Shown here in pieces: positions 46,784 to 57,600 of a stretch of DNA of 64,000 nucleotides (positions within the stretch are counted from its first letter, which is position 1; each line of letters starts with the position of its first letter). Location: contig OW387140.1 of the NCBI GenBank assembly GCA_936440205.1, forward strand, positions 31,183,659 to 31,247,658, in the 5' to 3' direction. The notes under the pieces are model-generated. The model did not search any database and had not been told where the DNA came from. It saw only the letters and a program-made list of their open reading frames with translations. This DNA comes from Lepidonotus clava. Its lineage: Eukaryota > Annelida > Polychaeta > Phyllodocida > Polynoidae. A program made the translations under genes and the position numbers.

Positions 46784-47548
46784 ATGCAGCAGAGCCCATT
46801 TCCACTAGAGGGAATAAACAGGGTTGTCGCAGATTGCCCTGCATGGTCTGCATCCCTCTCCAGCGCCATCTTCGTACGTATTTGCACAGACGGAATCGGC
46901 CAACTGGAACGGTTGTCACAGCAACCGGCGACTTGTACCCCCCTCCTCCAGCCAGAGCATCCAGACATCCCATGGGCAAAAAATAATTGCAAAAGAAAAA
47001 AATATATGGATTTACTTGCGTGTTGCCAGCTATTGGGGGATGAACATGAACATCTTCTGAGAATAACTGAAGGAAAAAAAGTAATCGCAGCGGTGATGCT
47101 ATTACTGCGATTATCCCAATGGCTTTCTGGGTCGCCCCCAAGTGCCAACAAACCATGCAGCCAGCCAAAGATGTACGGTTATTTCTACTTTACCTGGCTC
47201 TTTATCCCCACGGTAACACGCACCCCTGGCGTGCACTCGTTACTAACCAGCATCTCCAGGGGAGCGAGATGGGGGCAGGAGGGGGTAGGGGGGACCACAA
47301 TTGGAGTCCGTTTTCCTTTGTTGGAGAGTTTTCTTGTTTGGCTAGGATCCAGCGTCTGCGGCGAGATCAAAGGGTGGTTCTTCCGCCCACCTGAGATCTA
47401 CCTGGGCTACGAAGGTAAGGACTGGGGGGCCCTAATGACCAGAGCTGACCAGCCCCACCGGACTGCATGCCCTCAGACTGGAACTGTGGTCTCCCAGCCT
47501 TTTGTTAAAGAATGTTCTTGTTCTTTAGACGAAATGGATTGTATCTGA
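46784..47548 (+). other. Unexplained 254-codon open frame, probably non-coding
   Basis: An ATG-started frame of 254 codons, the longest single frame outside the RREB1 exons. The protein has no motif, repeat or signal I recognise; it is Trp/Cys/Leu-rich with mixed hydrophobic patches, and the opposite strand is also open for 120-140 codons over its first half. The region is locally richer in G+C, which makes stops rarer. I judge it a chance frame or an unmarked exon; confidence as a gene is low. Confidence 0.15.
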
Positions 47549-49180
47549 AGTTCCTGCTTTTAACCTGTACATCTTCTCTATGTGAAAAGCCGATGCATGT
47601 TTCATTGGAAGACCTTTTTTCACCAAACTAGGATCGTTAGAGGAAATAATATGCATTTGAATAATGGATGTATATATTGATCAATGTCTACCCTGATGTA
47701 TAGCAGGAATGGCTGCAATTAATCAATCATTAAATATAATATACAGTCCAGTGCAAGCAAATAGTCATATGGAACTGCAAGAAGCAGAAACTCTGCCATT
47801 GAAACAGCCCCTCCCCTCCCACACAGTCTTTATGTGAGGAGTCTGATGTTAGGGCCTTCTGTCTCCGACCCTAATGGACTGATTTTGGGGGTAGCCACGG
47901 AGCACTTAAATACTGGCCAAGGTAAGATATGTATCAGGTAAAAGGGCGATTCCCAACTTGGACCTTGATTGAATGTATTAATTTTAGTTTTTCCAAAGGT
48001 CATTTCCTAGTCCAACATAAAAATGAACCAGAGGTTCGAATAAGAGTCCGTGCCCACTCACAGACCAAACAGTTATTTTCAGATAATGTGCGTGTACTTT
48101 GTAGTTTTTTATGTTTGTATTTTTTAGTGGGAAGGGTGTGTGGATTTCCTTGGAGAGACCCTGGGGTATATTTTCGCGATAAACCAATGCATTATAGTTG
48201 TATGCATTAAAGGCTTAGGGGGTCTTTCGACATGATACAGATAGCGGAAGACCTCTTTAAAAAGAGCCCTTTACATGTATGCATACAGATTGGGCAGATT
48301 GTCTTAATGTAGGGTCCCGGGGTTGGGTCGTTCACACAAAGTGCTGCAGCATTATACGTACACCCAATAGTAATGAGGCGCCTCATGCCATCTTCACCAC
48401 TCTCCACCACCACCCCCTACAAACATACAGACACAGACAAAGGCACATACAGAAACGCACTTAGACAAGCAATTCTTCTTACTATATTGTTTCGGGGTTC
48501 TTCATTATTGAAGACATACTCAATTTCCATTTGATTTTATTCCCCTTATTCCCATCCCAGGCCCTGACGTATTAGTACGCATTGGAATGCTCCAGGGAAG
48601 TACGCATCTCCCAGGATGCAAAAAAAAACACTCCATTCACATATAGTTGCAAAATGAAAGACCCATTTTATTCTTTATTCCAATGGCAACGACTCATGTC
48701 TCAGAACCCCACCGGAACCGTCCAAAATTTTAGGTTTGGATAAAATTAATGGCCCTGATGAAAGGTCATGATGAGTGGTTTCAAGTTGAAAGGGTTTCTA
48801 TTGAATGTCATTAATTCCCCGAATGTATATGCTGCTGTGTCTGGTTGGTTGGCAAGGCAAACCTCGTTTTTCGCCATCCCAGTCCCTGTCCGACCACTTA
48901 TTAAATAACGATGGGGAGTCGAATGCACCTCGTCACGGCCTCTTGGCTCCCCTGGAACAAAGACAAAGGCGCATGGAAATTACGCCTATTTCCAGATAAG
49001 CAGCCAGGCGGAACGGCTTCTCTGACATGATGGGTCTGACCTTTGACCTTCCAGGGCTGACCCCTGACCCGTTACGGAGGGAGGTCAAAGCTCGAACGGG
49101 GAGCACGCCCTGGAGGTAGGGTTCAGGGAATCTTCCATTCCAGGGAGCTATCAATTACCAACAGTGCAAACGCCAAATTT

Positions 49181-49194
49181 CCCCCCCCCCCCCC
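49181..49194 (+). repeat. Poly(C) tract, 14 bases
   Basis: Simple homopolymer. Similar C runs occur at 49900-49913 and 51709-51729. Confidence 0.9.
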
Positions 49195-49899
49195 AGACGC
49201 CAGGGTAGCTTTTCTAAGGTGTTTTCCCGAGACTCATACCGTTATTTGTGTGCGATTCATCCCCGGCATTTTCCCACACATCTCTCCAACCCCATGCGAC
49301 CCGTTCTGGAGGCTGCACCTGCTGAAAGGTAGGCCAACACCACCAGGCACTAACCCCCACCTTCCCACATTAGTCTCCACCTCCAGACCTAAGTAATATG
49401 CCACTCAGGTGAGCAGAGTGTCATTTTCGGCTTTCTTTTCCATTTTTTCACCGTGCATCTGTCCACAGGACGGAAAGATAGTCGAATTAGTTGTTTACAA
49501 CTAGAGCCTAACATCCAGATAAAACATATCAACTCATTTTTAGGCAATTTATAATTCCAAAAACTAGATTAACCTAAAAATAAAATGTACAGTGATTCTG
49601 ATTGGCGTCGGACCTAATGGTAATTACGACCTCATGTCATGCACCTGTTACCTTATTATAAAAAAATAAAACCATTACAACAACATCTTCCCCAGCCATT
49701 CAAAAAAATCCCTCATTTTGACTTTGATATTCTCACGCTGTCTTCACGTGCAAAGACGATCCTCATGGGTTGTGCGACCACCCGAGGACGATCCCAAAGG
49801 TTCTTCTATACTTTATCACAAAACAAGGTTCAAGTTTAGGGTTAATTATGTTGAAACACCTGAAAATGAGGAGCGGTACGTACAACCTGTCAATACGCA

Positions 49900-49913
49900 C
49901 CCCCCCCCCCCCC
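49900..49913 (+). repeat. Poly(C) tract, 14 bases
   Basis: Simple homopolymer about 270 bp on the intron side of the distal candidate first exon, so its transcript would carry G14. Confidence 0.9.
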
Positions 49914-50182
49914 ATACGCACCGCTCGTCGGCGGTGCGGGTGATAAAACCTCCCGGGGCCCGTCGTACGTCGGCTGAAGCGTCCTCTCCAGGGGTGGCAG
50001 ATACCCACCCCGGCCTTTGGTGGTCAGCCAGGCACTGCCGTCACCCTCCAGTGACTCTCCCATCACCTGGGCACTGCGTGTCAGGTGTCGACTAGGGTGA
50101 GGGAGGGGAGCAGGAGGAGGAGGAGGCCGGGGGAGAGCGGGGGGTGGGAAAACGACGCCAAGCGACGCTAGGTGACGCTTAC

Positions 50183-50198
50183 CTGAAACTATGATCAT
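50183..50198 (-). CDS. RREB1: RREB1 candidate alternative first coding exon, distal (MIIVS)
   Basis: A minus-strand ATG reads MIIVS and then a donor CAG|GTAAGC, leaving one G. That is the same phase as the 24.8-kb exon, so it too could splice to 19979. The last seven exon bases, GTTTCAG, match the proximal exon and the encoded tails are alike (VMVS and IIVS), as expected for duplicated or alternative first exons. If used, the first intron is about 30.2 kb and the protein is one residue shorter. CSL-type sites lie 150 and 290 bp upstream of it. The exon is only 16 bp, so chance cannot be excluded. Confidence 0.35.
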
Positions 50199-51708
50199 GA
50201 AGCGTCAGGTCCAGTCAACCCGAACTCAGTGTAGAAGTTACATTCTAGGGATACCCAGACAAATTAAAAAAGAAGAAAAATTGAACTTTGTGTCTCTTGT
50301 CCCCTTGGCTTATCGTCCTATTTCATCATCTGCTTGACTTTATTTCTTCCCACGGTTTCTCATAAAGATTTTCCCCTCCGTTTTCCCTGTTATTTTTTGG
50401 GGGTTCCGGCATTACCATGATCAAACTAGGATCGTTGGCTTTGCATAACAGAGGCAGGTGGAGACGGTGGGAAACTCTGGAGGAGTGTGGGAAAGGGGCA
50501 AAGAAGATGAATTGGGCAGTAAAAAAAGACTAATCCATAAGGGCAATAAATAAGTAAAACATACAGGAATGATTGCCAGGGTTATATAAAAAAAAGTCAT
50601 GATATTTCTCCGAAGGCTCAATCTTCTGTTTGTGGAGGATATCAAGGATGCCTAATAGGCCTAAATGTATTAATAATCTATCATATAGTTAATCTCTGGA
50701 TGGCAAATAAAAATAACTTTGAGGTATAGGGGTCATACAGCTAGGCCTGTCATATTCATACTTTTGCTCTTCCACTGAACTCGGTAACAGGTGTTGCCAT
50801 CTGGAAAAACGGCACCAAACAAAGAAGCGCCAGCCAACCAACAAGCATAAAGCAACAGTCGGCAACAAAAAATAAAGCATTCAACTTCCACCCAAAATAC
50901 GGCTCTTCTTCCCACTGGAGCATGAAGGGGCGGGGGTAAAGGTAAGTTTATTGTGGGTGGGGGGAGTTTTCTTGGTTCCCACATATTGCAAGGTTTATAT
51001 ATGTGTGTCCTTTAGAGAAGGGGTGGCGGTTGTTGATGAGATGAGACAGGTTTCCCAGGCAGTGGAGAGGATGGAGTGGGCTAAGGGGTTAGAGCTACAG
51101 TGTGAGGGGACCGCCTGGATGGCGTTGGTTCTCACGGGGGTGGGACATTGGACCAGGGGGACACACCCATAAAGTCCGCCATCACTCACCCCACCCACTC
51201 ACCTTTCTTTACCTCGTTCCCTGCCGTACTCGCCCCGTTCCCACCGTGCATGGCGGGGATCCAGGTGTTTCCACTGGCTCCTGACCTGATCCAAGATCTG
51301 GTATAATGCAACGACTGGCACCAGCGGCCAACCACTAGAGTCCCATAAAAGGATGCGACCACAAACTTGACAAATAGTACCAACAAAAAACGAAAGATGA
51401 AACGGAAAGCAAAAGGCAAAAAAATAATAACATTAATTGCTCAACGACGTTTTGGCAATAATGATGCCTGGATTTTACCCCTCCAACCACCCCGTCTGCC
51501 CCCAGATCCCCGGCCATCCTTTTTTTCAGTCCCTTTCTATAGAATTGCCCCGCCTTTGCCCTTTCTTGGCCTCATCCCCACTGGTGTCCATCAGGTAGTT
51601 AGTTACCTGGGCCCACATAAAATACACCTTTAGAGACCCCGCCCAGAACTCCAGCTGTACCTGGCCGTGTGTGTGTAGGCCTTACCTATAACCTGCCCCC
51701 AACTACCT

Positions 51709-51729
51709 CCCCCCCCCCCCCCCCCCCCC
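51709..51729 (+). repeat. Poly(C) tract, 21 bases
   Basis: Twenty-one uninterrupted C, upstream (minus-strand sense) of the distal candidate first exon. Confidence 0.9.
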
Positions 51730-52476
51730 TCTTTATTTCCCCATCTTGTGCGCAGTATCCAAGCCTTTTCTTTTTTCCAGGCGGCCACATCTACCGTATC
51801 AACTGCGCCTTTCCTGGCTGGTTTGTTTGGTTAATTTGGCACTCACAATAGGTGAATGACTGTCAATGTGGAGGGGTTAATTCATTGGGCGGAAGATGGA
51901 CACGAATTAATCATCCCCTACAGTGGACGTTTTGTATGCACTTAATCCAGGGTCAGCAGTTTATAAAAGAACAATTGTGAACTCTTTAAGGAACATATAA
52001 AAGTAAATTTAATAATGAGGGATGTCGACCTCATAAGGTGATGGAATAGAGAATAGATGAAATAGAGACTAGAGAAGAGGGGTGGTTTGGCAGATATATG
52101 TGACCAATCATGGGATTTGGTGTCCTAGAGGGGAAAAGTATGAATTTAAATTTGCATTCCTACCTTTCAGAGAATGCAAACCATTTATAAATATTCCCAT
52201 TATAGGCTGAGATATGGGAGTTTGAAATCCCCTATGCTGTACACATTGGTACACCCCTGTTTTACCATTTGTGCTCCATTTCCATATTAAAGCTCCTTGA
52301 ACTGAACGGTATTTGATTAAAAATTAAAATGTTCTCACTTATCAAAATTATTTAAAATACAATAACTTTTCACATAGATCTTCATTCAAATAACAGTTTT
52401 TACTACCAGAAAGTGAAAAACTTCTATTATAAGAATTGACAAAAATATGTTATGCATTCTGAACATTCCTTTTTCT

Positions 52477-52490
52477 GTTGCCATGGTAAC
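52477..52490 (+). promoter_or_regulatory. RFX X-box palindrome GTTGCCATGGTAAC
   Basis: Exact copy of the 14-mer, in an A+T-rich non-coding stretch about 2.3 kb upstream (minus-strand sense) of the distal candidate first exon. Confidence 0.4.
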
Positions 52491-55400
52491 AAGACAACAT
52501 TGCTTATTGCAGAACTCTTTAAAAAATGGATGTTCCTTACAAAATTACCCACAATGCAATTTTCATAAATAAATAGAATGATTTTTTGCTCAAAATCTTA
52601 ATCTCTGGAAAATTCTGCCTAAGTCACATTTCTTAGGGAAATATGCATTATTAGCTTGTTTTCATCAGTAACCCACTTAATAATGGACTTAGAGCAAAAT
52701 GACTAAAATCCCTCTAGGTTACCATATCTCGTGACTGGTCATTATGGTTACTGCCAAAAAGAAATCGGATGAGACGACCAAGGACCTTTATAAGTCGCCT
52801 TTTTTATACTACATGTATAAGTCATTTGTTCACCTGCAGATTACAAGTACCAGCAAAAATAAAAGATGTTTAGTTATACATTGCGAATAGACATGCTGGT
52901 TTGTAAACCTGAAACGTTAAGTAGCTTCCTCAGTATCCGGCCATCATCATACCAATTTCCTATGTCTAATGTAAGTTACCACTATTAGATACCCCCCTTT
53001 CAAAAAAAGAGGCAGGGGAAAATGATGACATGCTGGTTAACTGTGTTCTGATCCGCTAGGGTGCATGCTGGAGACAACCATGGGAAGATGATGGTAAGTG
53101 GTAGGAAGAGAGGAAAGGGGAGGGGGCAAATAGTCTGTTAGCGTGGTTGTCTGCGCTTCTTCATGTGGTGGTAGTGGTAAGGGATGGGGACAGTGGCCGA
53201 TGGGGGATGTTTGTGCACTATTTTCTTGGCACAGTGGCAGTAGTGGGGGCACTATACCGTAGTGTTTACCGTATAGGTAGGTACGACCCCACACCGTATC
53301 TAAGTACTGCAGGGAGGCTGTGGTGAGGTCAACCGCGGATGAGGTGGCTTAGGGGATATGTGGGGAAAGGGGGGGTAGAGGGGGATCTGGGATAGGGTAC
53401 TTGAGGGCATCATGGATTTGCCAATTAGCATACATCACGATACATTGGGACAAGAAGATTTAATTGCACCTGGGTATTTTCCCGGTGTAATTGACCAGGC
53501 GACAGTGCTATACCTGTAATGATTGGATGTGGTTTAATGATAAACAGACATTCACAGTGCCCTATCCAGATATAAACTCATGTTTGCTCTACCTCATGCG
53601 GCGACATGCATATATATGCCTACGTGGACACAGGATATGCATTAGTTTATCTGTTCATGGTATCGAAATAAAAGTGCATGTTTTATGATGAACAGGGGCG
53701 TAGCGTGTCTTATTGGAGCAAGGGCCTCACTTTTTTCACATCTAAAGGGGAATATCATTTCCAGGATCTGCAGGTTATTTCTTTTGCATGAAAATGTAAA
53801 AAAAAAGAGAGAGAGAGATTATATTTCATTCGCAGAAATTATTACATTCGCCTTAAAACTCCCCCCCCCCTTTTTTTGTTGATGTTTAATTATGAAAAAG
53901 GGTTCTGATGTACCACATTTCAAATTATTTCAACTGCATCACTTTGAAATAATAGCACACATCTCTTCTGATTGTAGAGGCGACAGAAGGAGGAGACTGG
54001 AGGTCGTCTAGGAGGCATGGCTTGGATCCGCTGACACAGATTCACACCACCTTGAACACTGACAATGTGCCCCTCAGATGGGGTGAGGACACGCACACAG
54101 TTTCTACCTGTGACCACCTCCTCCCCCTCCTGCCTGCCCATCATCCCAGCCGACCCCACCCCTTTACCTACCCTGCCCCCGGCCTGTCCCCCTCCTGTGC
54201 CTCTGACCGTGAAGTCCTGCCCTGTTGGCCAACACCACCACCTTGTAGGTGCAGGAGGAGGAGGAGAGGAGGGTTCATGCCCTGTCATTCCGTGTCCAGT
54301 GCGTCCTGACCCAGACTCCTCATTCTGGTGACCTCCTGTGCCCCCTGCTATGACACCAGTTTCTGGGAGGTCCCCTCTTTACCTTACCTTATCCCAGCGC
54401 AAACCCTGCTACCTGTGCCCGTTGCCATCCCAACAGGCCGCATCGTAAACTATGTGAGATGAGAGTGCGTCTTCAGGTCAAAGTATCTGTGGGTGATGTC
54501 ATCTTTCTTTTTGATTCAGCGTTAAAACGTTCGATTAGAGAAAGGGCAAATATCAAATCCAATCTCATTATGCAATCTCATTATGCATTCTCACAGCCAC
54601 AAACAGCAACATTATCAGCAACATTATCATGCTTATCCATCATTTTCTACAAAATACCCAGACAGGCATATCAATGAGTTTGCGGAGGTAAAGCCAACAA
54701 GTAACAATACTGGGGCTCTTTAATGGACCAATACAGTTTCATAGTTCAAGGTGGGCTGGGGTCGCAAGGTGTATTGATGTTGTTATTTCCTCACTTCACA
54801 TCCCTTTATGCTATCTTTTTCCAACCGAAGCCAAAGAAAGACATCCCCGGAATCCCCCCGCCTCTCTTTAGGGCCCTCTCAAAAAGCGATGGGCGTATCT
54901 AAGCCGGCCCTCTAAGCCCCGTTGTCTCCTCACCGACAAGGGGATGCCCTTTCACGACAGAAAACTAGGCGTGTGACCATCTTCGGCCCACTATGGCAGG
55001 CCCTGAGGCTGTTGTTCCCCGGCAATTACTAACACAATGAAGGTCGGCCTAAGTGGGTTGGACTAAGACCTCCAATTGGCTGCTTAAAAAAGCCCTTAAC
55101 TGTGACTTGTGATCTACCCCAGCGTGGAATTAATGCAGTGAATTTGGCTTTACGCTTTAATTATCGGCATGCTATGCATGTCGAAGGATGGGTTCATGTT
55201 CCGCGAGAATGGAGTTTGGTAATTTGAAGAGAAAAAAATCAGAGAAAATTTACGCAAAAACAGACGAGTGATCTAAACATGCATACAGTTTGATCAAATT
55301 TGCATTCCTTCTTGGGATATAAATCACAACAAGTTTTATTGTTATCATAATCTTGGACAAACGTCATGACTGAGAAAATGATGCTTGCTCAAAATGTGAT

Positions 55401-57491
55401 AATTTGAATAACGGATAAAATTGCCAAATTCATGATGTCCCATCCAGGGGCCTCTTGCCTCCTGACGTTTTAACAACGGTAACCGCTCGCCAACTTTAGG
55501 CCGAAACAACGCCTCCTCTTTCTTCCCTTTCTTTTTTTATTCCACCACCCTGTCGACTGCTGCCAAAACTCATGATTCTTTATCTATCCAGCTGAAAACT
55601 TCCACAAGTTGATGAAAGAACAACGGAGATGGAATTTGTATCACGCTCATTGAACAGTAAGAGTGCCTGTCTACAGGCTTGGCATTGGTCCAGCCAGCCA
55701 GCAGGCCATTTGAGGATAACTTTGACGTTGTCTAGCTGAAAGAAAGATATGCAAACTTCACGCACCCCTGCCTCTTTATCCCCCATCTCAGTCATACACT
55801 CAGTATACCGTTTCTGGAATGGCCTGGGCGATAAAACAGCACCTCCCTTTATCAAGATCCCCAGCAGACAACAAAGGCAATTCCCGTATGTAAATTATAG
55901 GAACAGATAGAGATGCCCTTCAAAGGTATCCATGACAATAGCTGGCTTTATCTCTTGCCATCCTTCCATCAACACCTTGAATGTTTACTCGGTTTGGCCG
56001 CTTTCCCCAAAGGTAAAACCCCCCATGACCTCTCTATTCTTGGTCACATCGATGTGGGCACACCTCCATCTGGGGTTGCCATGGAGACATGGGAGGCAGA
56101 CCGTGACCATGGTAACCTTCAGTTGACTCAACTCACCTGAGATACCCCACACCTGAAGCAAATAAGGGGGGAGGTGGGGCAAACCATCCCACATCTTACA
56201 CATCCCGTGCACATCCATATGCTGTTAGGAATAGGGACACACCTCTGCACTCATGTTCAACGCTCATGTGGATACCCTTACTTCATTCATCTATAGACCT
56301 TTTGCTGAAGTGGTCAAGTGATGAATTTCTATAAATGAACTATTTCATATGGCCACATTGTCAACAGTTGTTCCGAAAATAATTAAAACTAATGCTGAAC
56401 TGATACACAATAAACGTATAGGTGTTATTCTGTAGGATCAATGTCTACTTTATTTATAAATGGATTTACTTTTTACAAATTCAACCAATCACTAATGTAC
56501 ACATAAACCTTACCTTATGACCAGTGTTCCGCGTCTGCAAAGAGACTATATAGACTGGGATTCATGCACCATGTCTTTTTGGGTCCATGACCCTGCCTTC
56601 ACCTCAGCAGCCATTGTGTATGGATGTGCACGGTGTTTACACAGACGTACAATACACCTAAGGTGTCAGTAATTACTTCTTTTCTAGTTAACCTTACTGT
56701 TTGTGACACTTTCTTTGACAATACAGATTCCTCCCATTGACACTTATATGATCTTTTTTCTTTAGGTTAACTACCAGAGTAGGCCGATTATGAAAAGAAA
56801 ATCATGATTTTAGGACAGTAGTAGAGTCTATTTTGGACATAATTCCTCATAATTTTGTAAATCTTTGATCGGGTGAATAGATTCTGTCTAACAGTTTGAA
56901 TTGAAAAATAGGGATTTCCTCATCATCAGAAATGAGTAGGATGACATCACTTCATTGCAACTGAATTGATGAAGGCAGTTTATTGCCAGCACAGTTGGAA
57001 ATCCTGACGTCAGCTTGCCCGGATAAGTGGGTACTAATGTCTTTATCGTTCAGCTCGGATCTCAAGAGATTAGATTTCATCATTTGGAACTCCTCGGAAT
57101 AATTTTTGTCTTCGGACAGTTATGGTGAATTTGCCGATAAATTCACATTGCCAACAGAAAACATAATTTTTGGATTGGTACCAACCAAAAACATAACTTT
57201 TGGATTAGCCTGTGGGAGCAATTTCCTGACATAAAATTCTTTTTATAGAAAATTCACCATAGCCTACCACTTTCAAATTGGCACACAAACCGGGGAGGAC
57301 GCCTAGGATGATTGATGGGTGTATAATTCAGCATACACCCTGACCACACCCACCTCGTATAACAGGACCCAACCTGCAGGCCGCCTCCACCTGGATCCTC
57401 CTTTGTCAGCCTGGAGGTCGGCCAGAGGTCATGGGACCCCACTGATGCTGCTTGACACGCGATTTGGATCCCACCCCCTACAGCAAAGCCA

Positions 57492-57600
57492 CCCCCACCT
57501 CCTATACTATAGCCAGACAACCCCCACCTCCTATACTATAGCCAGGCAACCCCCACCTCCTATGCTATAGCCGGGCAAACCCCGCCTCCTATTGTATTTG
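57492..57600. repeat. 29-bp minisatellite, about four copies
   Basis: Units start at 57492, 57521, 57550 and 57579, each beginning CCCCCACCTCCTATACTATA or a close variant. The first two are nearly identical and the fourth is the most diverged. The C-rich unit resembles the CCCCACC-type core bound by vertebrate RREB1, but this may be coincidence. Confidence 0.9.

Larger units (their letters stand above)
49271..50493. promoter_or_regulatory. CSL/Su(H) site cluster around distal first exon
   Basis: Four sites of the form YGTGGGAA: TTCCCACA at 49271 and 49372, TTCCCACG (classic CGTGGGAA) at 50347, and TGTGGGAA at 50486. About 0.1 would be expected in this 1.2 kb. The latter two lie 150 and 290 bp upstream of the distal candidate start codon. 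Fly hindsight is induced by Notch in follicle cells, so Notch input is a reasonable inference. Confidence 0.4.

Noticed and set aside
47626-50440. Shared 15-mer CAAACTAGGATCGTT at two places
   Set aside because: One or two shared 15-mers are expected by chance in 64 kb.
51369-51633. Lys/Arg-rich start resembling a nuclear signal
   Set aside because: It derives from an A-rich tract and quickly turns into Pro-rich translation of C-rich DNA.
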